Positions 56,167 through 64,000 of a DNA stretch of 64,000 nucleotides are shown piece by piece. The notes under the pieces are model-generated. The model was not told where the DNA came from, ran no database searches, and worked only from the letters and a program-made list of their open reading frames with translations. The position numbers and the translations under genes are program-made. Each line of letters starts with the position of its first letter. The stretch's first letter is position 1. This stretch comes from Colwellia psychrerythraea 34H (GTDB lineage: Bacteria; Pseudomonadota; Gammaproteobacteria; Enterobacterales; Alteromonadaceae): positions 1,736,001 through 1,800,000 of the forward strand of contig NC_003910.7 in NCBI RefSeq assembly GCF_000012325.1, given 5' to 3'.

Positions 56167-56946
56167 TTGGCCCTGCCTGTCGAAGAATGCATGGAAAAAC
56201 AATGTGTCGATTATTTCAATAAATGGCAAGTTATGGCTAAAGGGAAGAGCGCTGATGCAATGTCGATGCTAGCTGAGCTTTATTATCAAGGTCATGGTAC
56301 TAAAAAAAGCCTCGAGAAATCCATTCAATACTTTCGTAAAGCGTCAATATACCAATCTGCTTATGCACAGTATCGAGTAGGAATTTTTTATTTAATGGAA
56401 GAGGACTTTATTGATACGGATAAAGGTATTAAGTATTTAAGAAAAGCCGCTAAAAATGGCAATGTTGAATCAGCCTTTTTATTAGGGGCTATTTTTGGCA
56501 CAGGCGAACTGGGCATTAAAGACGTAGGTGAATCGGACAAGTGGCTGGTAAAAGCGCTTGAAGATAAACACCTGCTCGCACAAAAATATGCTGCTTATTT
56601 GTATAAAACGGGTCAGGTTGATAAAGAACATTATATTAAAGTCAATAAAGTTATTAGTAAATTGTCAGTTCAAACTATTAAAGATGAAGAGTTTACAGAA
56701 AGGTTATCTAAACCATCGACCGAAATTCAATGGTTAAACTTGCCAAATAGCACAGCCAATAGAATGAAAAATGATTCACTTGAAAACGTGTTTAATTACG
56801 CTTCGTTTGGTATGAAAAATGTCACCACTGAGGATGACATTGTCATTGAAGCCAGCAAAATTAAATGTGGAAAGATATTTGCCTGCTATCAAGTCAATAA
56901 AGACAACTTTAGGAACTCTGCCACTACTCAGGTGACCGCTTTATAG
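56167..56946 (+). CDS. secreted Sel1-repeat protein
   Basis: 259 aa from the TTG at 56167. The reading frame stays open upstream to 56071 and encodes a clear signal peptide just before this codon (ITYFKLYLFVTIFTLTAAP, then IPSLA-LPVEE), so translation probably starts earlier, perhaps at ATT 56101 with CGGA nine bases away. Sel1-like TPR repeats (about 25-150: DAMSMLAELYYQGHGTKKSLEKS, AYAQYRVGIFYLMEE, ESAFLLGAIFGTGELG) are typical of adaptor proteins. The C-terminal 100 residues are unrecognised. Function unknown. Confidence 0.72.
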   Translation: MALPVEECMEKQCVDYFNKWQVMAKGKSADAMSMLAELYYQGHGTKKSLEKSIQYFRKASIYQSAYAQYRVGIFYLMEEDFIDTDKGIKYLRKAAKNGNVESAFLLGAIFGTGELGIKDVGESDKWLVKALEDKHLLAQKYAAYLYKTGQVDKEHYIKVNKVISKLSVQTIKDEEFTERLSKPSTEIQWLNLPNSTANRMKNDSLENVFNYASFGMKNVTTEDDIVIEASKIKCGKIFACYQVNKDNFRNSATTQVTAL

Positions 56947-57015
56947 ACAGTCAGTACTGGTAAACACAAGCGTAGTTAATTACTGGTGTTTACCGCCATA
57001 ACCAATGTTTTTATA

Positions 57016-57771
57016 TCATTTGCTCAATTCGTTGGAAAACCAAGTGACAATGGTTGTTTCTAATGCCTTATCACTAGCTAGTAATGGATAGCCATGCATG
57101 CTGCCCTTGTAGGAAATCATTTTACTACTAGGATTTTTGGCGGTTGAAAACAACTGTTGAGCACTGGTGAACGTTCTACCATCGTCTTCTGAGGCGATGA
57201 TTAAGGTAGGCGTATCAACAAGTGTTTTACCGTAGCGAGCAATGTTTTCATCTCGTTGAGAGGAAGAGAAAAAGCTGATCGCACTGATGTTTTCTTTTTC
57301 TGCTAAGTTGATAGCTTGGCTCCCTCCGCAACTAGCACCAATGATGCCTACTTTACCATTGTTACCCACTTTCTCTTTTAAATAATCAAAAGCTAATTGT
57401 ACGTCTTCAGGCCAGTGTGATGACATGTTAGACCAAGCTTTTCCTCGTTCTGCTTGTGGTAATTTCCGAACGTCTGCAACATTAAATTCGCTACTTATAC
57501 TCTCACCAAAACCTCTAAAATCTAGACTCAAGGCATGGATAGATTGCTGAGCTAGCTGAGCACCAATATTGTTATACATAGTACGGTTGTAATTACATTG
57601 ATGGAGCATTAACACGGCACGATTATTAGCGGGTTTCACGCTATTTTTACTTGGGTAATAATCAGCTTTTAAAGCGAAGTTATCTGGAGTGGTTAGCGTG
57701 ATTTCAGCAGCAAAGCTATTTGCAGTAATAAGCAGGCTTGCGAACGATAAAGTAGTGATTAGACGTAACAT
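57016..57771 (-). CDS. alpha/beta hydrolase, dienelactone hydrolase-like, secreted
   Basis: 251 aa. Signal peptide (about 1-21, ending FAA). The alpha/beta hydrolase fold is shown by VLMLHQCNYNR (oxyanion region), the nucleophile elbow GASCGGSQA (GxSxG, about 145-150), and the late Asp and His in IIASEDDGRTF and MHGYPLL. These complete a Ser-Asp-His triad. The natural ester or lactone substrate is unknown. It is a single gene. Confidence 0.8.
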   Translation of the reverse strand: MLRLITTLSFASLLITANSFAAEITLTTPDNFALKADYYPSKNSVKPANNRAVLMLHQCNYNRTMYNNIGAQLAQQSIHALSLDFRGFGESISSEFNVADVRKLPQAERGKAWSNMSSHWPEDVQLAFDYLKEKVGNNGKVGIIGASCGGSQAINLAEKENISAISFFSSSQRDENIARYGKTLVDTPTLIIASEDDGRTFTSAQQLFSTAKNPSSKMISYKGSMHGYPLLASDKALETTIVTWFSNELSK

Positions 57772-57894
57772 GACAATTCCTATTGTAGTTATTGGTATTA
57801 ATCCGTTTGGTATAAGAGCATAAAGCTATCTTTAATCTTTCGGTAATGACAGCTTAATACGACCAGTTGCCTACTTAATGCGCTACACACCCGT

Positions 57895-58163
57895 TTATAC
57901 CAATTGCACTAATTAATTGGTCAACTTAGAGTTATATTTGCGAGCTTAGAACAAGTAAAATTACTTAAACATAGTTATTCTATATTTCATTCATTCTGTG
58001 ATGTTATCAGCGTGCTAATAAACTCCCGAAGGGCGAGTTTAAAAGGCTTATATGCGGCGTTATTGATTTTGACAAGGGAATAACCATTCTCTTCAACCAA
58101 TGCCTTGCTTCTAAGCCTTTTGATTCTCGCTAAGTGGTCAATAAATTAATGCACTTGGTATTA
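57895..58163. mobile_element. MITE-like element with inverted ends and TTA target duplication
   Basis: The ends at 57896-57929 and 58130-58163 are inverted repeats of about 34 bases (TATACCAATTGCACTAATTA on the left; the right end reads the same way with a few changes). The body is 57898-58160 if a TTA duplication (57895-57897 and 58161-58163) flanks it. The interior codes for nothing and has its own dyad CTCCCGAAGGGCGAG. It would need a transposase supplied elsewhere. Confidence 0.7.
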
Positions 58164-58174
58164 GTCATTGTTAA

Positions 58175-59593
58175 TTAGGTATTACTTTTATTCTGCTTCG
58201 ATAAAGTCGGTAGGGTAATGATGACTTTAAGACCGCTTGATTCTTGATTTTGTGCAACTATGTCACCCTGGTGGAATAGTATGGCTTGTTGGGCTATTGC
58301 TAGGCCTAAACCTGTGCCTCCGCTACTTCTTTCTCTACCATCGGCCACACGAAAAAAAGGAGTGAAAAGTTTCTCTATCATTTCATTCGGTACACCAGGT
58401 CCTTGATCAGAAACGATTAACATTATCTGCTCATTTATCTGACGTAATTCAACTGTCACTACTTGGTCGTTTGGCGAATATTTTACTGCGTTATTTACCA
58501 CATTACTGATCGCACTGCTCAGCAGTTTACTGTCAGCTAAAAGAGCACAGTTAGCTTGAGTTTTGAGAACGATAGTGACATTTCTGCTGGTCGCAAAGTA
58601 TTGACAATCATTAACAACTTGAGCGACTAAAGTACTGAGATCAATATCATCAGCAGCAAAAACATTTTGGTTATGTTCTAGTCTTGAAAGGGTAAGCACA
58701 TCGGCTATCATTTCATCTAATCGCTCAACTTCAGTTTCACAGCGGTTCAAATGTTTTTGTTGTTCAACGTCATTGCCCATATTTTTTTCAGCTAAGGCAA
58801 CGGCAAGTTGTAAACGAGTTAATGGCGATCTAAGTTCATGAGACACATCACCCAATAAACGCTGATGCGCAGTAATATTATTTTCTAGTTGCTCAGCCAT
58901 TTTATTAAAGCTACGTGCAAGGGTACCAAACTCGTCAGAGCGCTGGTCAAACTTTGTTATACGAGTCGCTAATTTGCCTTCGCCTATACTCTCACTTGCT
59001 TTTTGTATGGCTATTAATGGATTAGTAAAGCTTTTCGCTAGTAACCAGCATGATAGGAAACTAATCGTTAATAACATCAATAAACGCAAAGCAACAGGTA
59101 GTTGATTGACCAAACTCACTAAACGTTTACGGTGAACTTCATTGGCAATGAACAGTTGGAACTGCTCGCCATTAATTATTATGGGCTCAGAAGACGTCAC
59201 CTTGGTAAAAGCAAAATCAACAGTGACGGGATTTTCGAGCGGATGCTTTGTTAAATAATCTCTTACTTCTGACCAGCCTCGTTTTCTTGGTGTATAAACT
59301 TTGTTGTTACTTATTTTTTTTATGAGTAAATACTGGTGATATTTACGGCGGAAGTTCTCTTGTACCTTTTTAAGTCTTACCTGATCCTTATCTGCTAGTT
59401 TTTGCGTGTATTGCTTTAATAGTTTTAATTGTTGTGGGTTAGCTTGTTCTTGGATAGGACTATGACGAAACTGCATAGTAACGAGGTAACTAATAAGCAC
59501 AGAGGTAAGTATAACTAGCCAGAAAGCCAAAAATAGCTTTAAGCTAATGCCTAAGGAAAATTTTTTAGACCATGCCGGTGGTAACTTGAACAT
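58175..59593 (-). CDS. cpxA: sensor histidine kinase CpxA
   Basis: 472 aa. Envelope-stress sensor. Membrane segments at about 16-38 and 170-190 enclose a periplasmic domain of about 130 residues. HAMP follows (about 192-245). The H box GDVSHELRSPLTRLQLAVAL is close to that of E. coli CpxA. N box NVVNNAVKYSPND, G1 DQGPGVP and G2 GGTGLGLAIAQ complete the ATPase domain. It lies two bases after cpxR, so the pair is an operon with the regulator first. Confidence 0.9.
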   Translation of the reverse strand: MFKLPPAWSKKFSLGISLKLFLAFWLVILTSVLISYLVTMQFRHSPIQEQANPQQLKLLKQYTQKLADKDQVRLKKVQENFRRKYHQYLLIKKISNNKVYTPRKRGWSEVRDYLTKHPLENPVTVDFAFTKVTSSEPIIINGEQFQLFIANEVHRKRLVSLVNQLPVALRLLMLLTISFLSCWLLAKSFTNPLIAIQKASESIGEGKLATRITKFDQRSDEFGTLARSFNKMAEQLENNITAHQRLLGDVSHELRSPLTRLQLAVALAEKNMGNDVEQQKHLNRCETEVERLDEMIADVLTLSRLEHNQNVFAADDIDLSTLVAQVVNDCQYFATSRNVTIVLKTQANCALLADSKLLSSAISNVVNNAVKYSPNDQVVTVELRQINEQIMLIVSDQGPGVPNEMIEKLFTPFFRVADGRERSSGGTGLGLAIAQQAILFHQGDIVAQNQESSGLKVIITLPTLSKQNKSNT

Positions 59594-59595
59594 AC

Positions 59596-60324
59596 CTATT
59601 CTTCTCCTTGTAAAAAGACGTAACCAGCCCCACGCACAGTTTTCATCTTATCTATGGGATCAATAGCAAGTAGTTTTCTACGAACATTGCCCACGTGTAC
59701 ATCAACAGTTCTATCGTATGGGCTGAGTTTACGTTGTAGTACTTTTTCAGATATTTCAGCTTTACTGATGATTTTACTGTGATTTTCAATCATATAAACC
59801 AGCACTAAATATTCGGTACCTGTTAATTCAAGTAAACGCTCTCGACAAGTTATTTCACGGGTTGCTTGGTTAACTTTGACCTGATTAATGGTAAGTTGTT
59901 TGGTTGGGGCATTTACTGCTAATGTGCTTTGACTTTTAACAATGGAGATACGTCTTAATATCGCTTTAATACGTGCTAATAATTCACGATGTTTAAACGG
60001 TTTTGCTAAGTAGTCATCAGCGCCTAATTCAAGCCCCAAAATTCGGTCATTATCATCACCTTTAGCCGTTAACATCAAAATAGGCGTTTTATGATTACCG
60101 CCTAGGGCCTTTAATACCTCAAAGCCATTTAATATTGGCATCATGACATCGAGTAAAATCAAATCGAAACTATCGTCAAACGCTTTTGCTAAACCACTGG
60201 CACCATCTAAACATGAAGTTACCTTGAAATTTTCACTCTCAAGGTACTCGGTTAATAATTCGGAAAGTTCGGCATCATCATCAATTAATAAAATGTGTTT
60301 AGTTTGCACTGTGGATTGTGTCAT
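59596..60324 (-). CDS. cpxR: response regulator CpxR
   Basis: 242 aa. Receiver domain (about 10-125) with the acidic pocket LLIDDDAELS, the phospho-acceptor Asp in LILLDVMMPILNGFEV, and the Lys in LAKPFKHREL. OmpR-type winged-helix DNA-binding domain (about 145-238, ELTGTEYLVLVYM, RTVDVHVGNVRRKL). The receiver follows E. coli CpxR closely. A matching CpxR box lies in the divergent gap before the cpxP-like gene, which supports autoregulation. Confidence 0.92.
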   Translation of the reverse strand: MTQSTVQTKHILLIDDDAELSELLTEYLESENFKVTSCLDGASGLAKAFDDSFDLILLDVMMPILNGFEVLKALGGNHKTPILMLTAKGDDNDRILGLELGADDYLAKPFKHRELLARIKAILRRISIVKSQSTLAVNAPTKQLTINQVKVNQATREITCRERLLELTGTEYLVLVYMIENHSKIISKAEISEKVLQRKLSPYDRTVDVHVGNVRRKLLAIDPIDKMKTVRGAGYVFLQGEE

Positions 60325-60421
60325 ATGAGTGGCTGCTTTTTAGAAATAATAAATTAGTTTTGCAATTGCTTAGTAGTAACTACCAGCTAGTTTACGTGAT
60401 TATAGTGAAGCAGAGAATAAC

Positions 60422-60436
60422 TTTACATAGCTTTAC
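60422..60436. promoter_or_regulatory. CpxR box
   Basis: TTTACATAGCTTTAC on the plus strand is a perfect GTAAA-N5-GTAAA on the minus strand, the CpxR consensus. It lies about 100 bases from both the cpxR and cpxP-like starts and could serve both. Confidence 0.75.
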
Positions 60437-60528
60437 ATAGTCTTGCACTGCTTTGCATAAAGGCTCGATATACTAACGCTGAACTTAATTATTAGTTAAA
60501 AAATAATATACCCAAAAGGAACTATCAA

Positions 60529-60987
60529 ATGAAAATCACATTCAAAAATATTGCAGTAGTCACTTCACTTTGTTCAGCATTGGTTTTAGCTCCTGCCAGC
60601 TTCGCAGGTCATAACGGTGTTAACTATCAAGGTGAGCGTGATAATAGTTATCATCAAATGAGTGAAAAAAAATTCGCGAAGCTCAGTCGTAAATTAGATC
60701 TGTCAGAAAGCCAACAAGCCGATATTAAAGCACTGAGAAGCGAAGAGAAAGCGCAGATGGAAGTCTTAAAGCCGGCGATGAAAGCTTTTAGAGAGCAAGT
60801 TAAAACGTTAATGTCTGCTGATAACTTTGACGAGGAAGCTTTTGTGCAATTACAGGCAGGCAACCAAGATGTTTTTGCTGCGATGGCGTTGACTAAAGCA
60901 AAAAGTAAATTTGCTATGAAAAGTGTATTAACTGAGGAACAATTAGCAAAATTTCGTTCAATGAAACATAAACGTTCACGTCGTTAA
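60529..60987 (+). CDS. cpxP: CpxP/Spy-family periplasmic protein
   Basis: 152 aa. A signal peptide (about 1-26, ending SFAG) precedes an all-helical domain with the LTxxQ-type repeats of the Spy/CpxP family: LDLSESQQADIKAL (about 56-69) and VLTEEQLAKFRSM near the end. CpxP proteins act as periplasmic chaperones and inhibit CpxA. The divergent arrangement with cpxRA and the shared CpxR box support this assignment over a stand-alone spy. AAAGGAAC precedes the ATG. Confidence 0.85.
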   Translation: MKITFKNIAVVTSLCSALVLAPASFAGHNGVNYQGERDNSYHQMSEKKFAKLSRKLDLSESQQADIKALRSEEKAQMEVLKPAMKAFREQVKTLMSADNFDEEAFVQLQAGNQDVFAAMALTKAKSKFAMKSVLTEEQLAKFRSMKHKRSRR

Positions 60988-61027
60988 TTAAAAAGTCACT
61001 ATTATTATCAAATTTTGAGATAAGAAC

Positions 61028-61055
61028 AAAAAATCCGATTCAGTATCGGATTTTT
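61028..61055. terminator. bidirectional terminator between cpxP and hpt
   Basis: AAAAAATCCGAT pairs with ATCGGATTTTTT around a loop of four bases, and can serve both convergent genes. Confidence 0.85.
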
Positions 61056-61083
61056 TATATGCTAAATTTACCATCAACTTTAT

Positions 61084-61614
61084 TTATTCGGTAGGTATTA
61101 CTTTACCAATATAGGGTAGGTGACGATATTTTTGTGCGTAATCAATACCAACACCAACGACAAATTCATCGGGGATTTCAAAGCCTATCCATTTAACCGC
61201 AACATCTTCTTCTCGGCGAGTAGGTTTATCTAATAACGTACAAATTTGAATAGAATTTGGTCCACGTAAATTTAAAATCTGTAATACTTTACTTAAGGTA
61301 TTACCAGTATCAATAATGTCCTCTACCAACAAAACGTCTTTGCCTTCGATGTTATCATCAAGGTCTTTAAGTATATGAACATCGCGAGAGCTCTCCATGC
61401 CATTGCCATAGCTCGATGCTGTCATAAAATCCACGCTATGATTAACAGTAATGACTCTTGCCAAATCAGCCATAAAAACAAATGATCCGCGAAGCAGGCC
61501 GACCATAACTAAGTTATCGCTGTCTTGATAATGTTCACTAATTTGAAGCCCTAATTGAGCGACACGTGTTTTGATTTTTTCTTCTGAGATCATTACTTCA
61601 ATTGTATGTTTCAT
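61084..61614 (-). CDS. hpt: hypoxanthine phosphoribosyltransferase
   Basis: 176 aa. Converts hypoxanthine (and guanine) with PRPP to the nucleotide, in purine salvage. The PRPP-binding loop [18 protein letters not shown] (about 95-112) is intact. The early [16 protein letters not shown] and the late [22 protein letters not shown] blocks match the family. It lies downstream of a purine permease on the same strand, separated by that gene's terminator. Confidence 0.95.
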   Translation of the reverse strand: MKHTIEVMISEEKIKTRVAQLGLQISEHYQDSDNLVMVGLLRGSFVFMADLARVITVNHSVDFMTASSYGNGMESSRDVHILKDLDDNIEGKDVLLVEDIIDTGNTLSKVLQILNLRGPNSIQICTLLDKPTRREEDVAVKWIGFEIPDEFVVGVGIDYAQKYRHLPYIGKVIPTE

Positions 61615-61676
61615 CGTTGTCTCTTTCTTGTCGATCGTAAATAAAGATAATGAGTAACTAAAATAGTACTTAGACG

Positions 61677-61706
61677 AAAAAAGCCTTTGCTAGCAAAGGC
61701 TTTTAT
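61677..61706 (-). terminator. terminator after the purine permease gene
   Basis: AAAAAAGCCTTTGCTAGCAA pairs within itself as GCCTTTG-CTAG-CAAAGGC. On the minus strand it is followed by six T. Confidence 0.8.
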
Positions 61707-61739
61707 TCATAGTAAACATAACTTGTGCTTATTGTATCT

Positions 61740-63188
61740 TTAATTTAAAAAGATGAACTTTGCAACAAATAATACGGTTAATGCCCAAACACCGTTAGAT
61801 ACTTGGCTAGACTTACCAGCACCTACTTTTAAAACAGTGTAAGTGATGAAACCAAAGGCAATACCATTAGCGATAGAGAAGGTGAATGCCATCATAACCG
61901 TAGTACATACTGCAGGAGCATATTCAGTTAAGTCGTCCCAATCTAGGCCTCTAAGAGAGCTCATCATTAACATGGCTACATAAATAAGCGCACCATCAAC
62001 GGCAAAACCAGGTAGCATTTGTGCTAGCGGTAAGAAGAACACACCAGCAGCAAATAACAAACCGATAGTAACGGCAGTAAGGCCAGTTCGGCCACCCGCA
62101 GCAACACCAGCAGCAGACTCAACATACGAGGTAACAGGAGGACAACCAAAAGCGGTACCGATAACAGATGAAATAGAATCAGCTTTTAAAGATTTGCTTA
62201 AACCTTCAATTTTACCATTTTCGTCTTGCAAGTTAGCACGCTCAGCAACACCCATTAAGGTACCCGCAGTATCGAAGATGTTAACAAATAAGAAGGTAAC
62301 GATGACAGGAATTAAAGCAACTTCAAAAGCGCCAACAATATCAGCTTTCCACAAAATAGGTTCAAGCGCAGAAAACTCAGGAATGGCTAGTAGCCCTTTA
62401 TAGGCAACAAAACCAGAAGCGGGGGCAAATGATTTCGCCGCTTCAGCAACAACGAAGAAATCAGTAGGGAGTACCCAAGTCATCGCAAAGGCAATGAACG
62501 TTGTTACTGCTATACCGATGAGTACCGCACCAAATACTTTACGGTAGCTTAAGATAGCGATTAATAGGAAACTTAGGAAGCCTAATGCAGGGGCTTCAGG
62601 TCCAAATTGACCAAAACCAAAATGTGTCATATCAGCTAATGCAACAACATTGTCAGGGTTCGCTACAACAATGCCGGTGAAACGTAAACCTATGAAACCT
62701 AAGAAGAGACCAACACCTGCAGTCATGGCAAGGCGCAAACTCATGGGGATGCTATCAAGCATCCATTCCCTAAGTCGAGTGACACTCATTAAGACGAAAA
62801 TAACACCAGAAAGGAATACTGCACCTAAGGCTATTTGCCAACTGTAACCCATGGAACCAACGACTGAGAAGGTGAAAAAGGCATTTAATCCCATGCCTGG
62901 CGCAAGACCTACCGGCCAGTTAGCGTACATCCCCATTAAGATGGTTGCAATTGCAGCACCTAAACACGTTGCTAGAAATAATCCATCAAATGGCATGCCA
63001 GTTTTAGACATAATGATTGGGTTTAAAAACATAATGTAAGACATGGTCACGAAGGTGGTAAGACCGGCCATGAGTTCAGTTTTTACAGTGGTTTTATGCT
63101 GTGATAGTTTAAAAAGACGCTCTAACAGACCGACGCCTTCAGTTTGCTCTTCAGCTTTATTTTCGTGAGATTTGCTAACCTGTTCCAT
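61740..63188 (-). CDS. NCS2-family purine permease (AzgA type)
   Basis: 482 aa with about 12-14 hydrophobic segments. AzgA-type nucleobase transporters import guanine, hypoxanthine or adenine. Family blocks: ELMAGLTTFVTMSYIMFLNP near the N-terminus, PGMGLNAFF (about 113), NIFDTAGTLMGVAERA (about 303) and GCPPVTSYVESAAGVAAGGRTGL (about 346). The Asp in NIFDTAGT and the Glu in SYVESAAG are expected substrate-contact positions. The neighbouring hpt gene points to hypoxanthine or guanine salvage. Confidence 0.9.
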   Translation of the reverse strand: MEQVSKSHENKAEEQTEGVGLLERLFKLSQHKTTVKTELMAGLTTFVTMSYIMFLNPIIMSKTGMPFDGLFLATCLGAAIATILMGMYANWPVGLAPGMGLNAFFTFSVVGSMGYSWQIALGAVFLSGVIFVLMSVTRLREWMLDSIPMSLRLAMTAGVGLFLGFIGLRFTGIVVANPDNVVALADMTHFGFGQFGPEAPALGFLSFLLIAILSYRKVFGAVLIGIAVTTFIAFAMTWVLPTDFFVVAEAAKSFAPASGFVAYKGLLAIPEFSALEPILWKADIVGAFEVALIPVIVTFLFVNIFDTAGTLMGVAERANLQDENGKIEGLSKSLKADSISSVIGTAFGCPPVTSYVESAAGVAAGGRTGLTAVTIGLLFAAGVFFLPLAQMLPGFAVDGALIYVAMLMMSSLRGLDWDDLTEYAPAVCTTVMMAFTFSIANGIAFGFITYTVLKVGAGKSSQVSNGVWALTVLFVAKFIFLN

Positions 63189-63870
63189 AACTACAGTTCT
63201 CTAGTTGATTTATATTTAAGGTCGTTTATTTGTGTTTTTTTAAGTTTGACCTGCTTGTAATAATTTTAAAACTTATCTTTCCTATCGCTGTTCTATCAAT
63301 TAAAGCCGATAATGCCAGCGGTTGCTAATTCATTGAAAGAGACTGTGTTGTATCCAACCTCAGTGAAGCTGATTTATTAATACATAAATACTAAGCAAAG
63401 TTAACAAGTAAAACACTTTGTCAATTCCATATAGTGAAACCTGGTTAGATTTTAAGATGTTTGCTATATCTTATAAAATTAGAGGTAACTAGAGAAAATG
63501 GTGAAAGGTAAAATAGTCAAATTTTACCTCGTAAGACCTTGTTAGCTTTAATTATAAGTAATCTAAAGGTATCCGTACAGCTTCCTTAATCGTTTTACTT
63601 TACTAATATCTTTATTGGTATTTAATGTGCCTAACTAATGAACAACCCATTAATCCTATACCTAAACTAGAAAACTTGTCAATAGTGTCAAGAAATGGTT
63701 TTTAGTGTACAGTTAGTGTCTGGTTCTCTCTTGAGAGGTCGTAACAATTGTTGAGCGCTTTTTAACTGAATATTTTTATAGCACTTGTAATTTCGACTAA
63801 AATATCTAGCACGTAATACCTGAAACAGGATTAATAGTGCCATTAACTAAAACATTTAAATTAGGTAAGC
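63189..63870. other. divergent intergenic region, permease to SulP
   Basis: About 680 bases. A hairpin AGGTAAAA/TTTTACCT (63506-63529) is the only clear structure. I saw no PurR-like palindrome and no purine riboswitch consensus. No credible gene was found. Confidence 0.4.
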
Positions 63871-64000
63871 ATGCTCTCTTTATCACATTTTAATCGACAA
63901 ACAATTAAAGGCGACATTTTTGGTGCATTAACATCAACCATTGTTGCTTTACCTTTTGCTTTGGCTTTCGGGGTTACTTCGGGCGCTGGTGCAAGTGCAG
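63871..64000 (+). CDS. SulP-family anion transporter (partial, start only)
   Basis: 43 codons from the ATG at 63871 to the right edge. The peptide starts MLSLSHFNRQTIKGDIFGAL, followed by TSTIVALPFALAFGVTSGAG, which matches the start and first membrane segment of SulP-type (sulfate, bicarbonate or other anion) permeases. AGGTAAGC precedes the ATG. The rest lies outside the window, so the presence of a STAS domain cannot be told. Confidence 0.75.
   Translation, partial: MLSLSHFNRQTIKGDIFGALTSTIVALPFALAFGVTSGAGASA

Noticed and set aside
63506-63529. Hairpin AGGTAAAA/TTTTACCT before the purine permease and SulP genes
   Set aside because: It does not match a purine riboswitch or PurR operator consensus, and it is far from both start codons.

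Overview
The window reads as chromosomal DNA of a cold-adapted marine gammaproteobacterium of the Colwellia type (Alteromonadales). This is inferred from the low G+C, AT-rich codon use, E. coli-like order of the lip-dac-mrd-leuS and tol-pal blocks, TonB receptors, and many signalling proteins. I ran no search, so the genus is an inference. No phage, CRISPR array or intact insertion sequence was seen; one MITE-like element and one palindromic repeat were.

Layout. 1-4.7 kb: tail of a TonB-dependent receptor and a large pullulanase-type lipoprotein with three C-terminal starch-binding-like repeats (alpha-glucan use). 4.9-12.4 kb: housekeeping and small genes (hotdog thioesterase, YajD HNH protein, PspB-like peptide, MFS pump, RNase H with viroplasmin domain, DUF3422 protein, RbgA-type GTPase, HIT protein). 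12.6-17.9 kb: methionine gamma-lyase, divergent from a TyrR-like sigma-54 activator, then a Ser/Thr kinase-like protein. The divergent gap holds three TyrR-type boxes, a -24/-12 promoter and a structured leader. 17.9-20.4 kb: a second TonB receptor.

21-35 kb: a long minus-strand envelope and housekeeping block (lipA, lipB, ybeD, dacA, rlpA, rodA, mrdA, rlmH, rsfS, nadD, holA, lptE, leuS), in the same order as E. coli. 35-41 kb: YbeL-type zinc ribbon protein, Lon-like protease, PilZ-like protein, and a DEAD-box RNA helicase behind a leader of about 380 nt with three strong hairpins. 41.4-46.8 kb: ybgC-tolQRAB-pal-cpoB. 47-48.2 kb: six identical tRNA-Lys genes mixed with decayed tRNA-Lys fragments and duplicated spacers. 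Then come nadA and a tRNA-Ser.

50-56 kb: c-di-GMP and oxygen-related signalling (GAF-PAS-GGDEF-EAL protein; a hemerythrin-GGDEF protein divergent from a lone hemerythrin with two FNR-like boxes between them), then an MscS channel. 56-61 kb: Sel1-repeat protein with an apparently non-standard start, a hydrolase, a MITE, and a Cpx envelope-stress module (cpxA, cpxR, divergent cpxP-like gene with a perfect CpxR box). 61-64 kb: hypoxanthine phosphoribosyltransferase, purine permease, and the start of a SulP transporter.

The best candidate for something undescribed is the methionine gamma-lyase control region (13.86-15.87 kb). The amplified and decaying tRNA-Lys array, the FNR-hemerythrin pair and the helicase leader follow.
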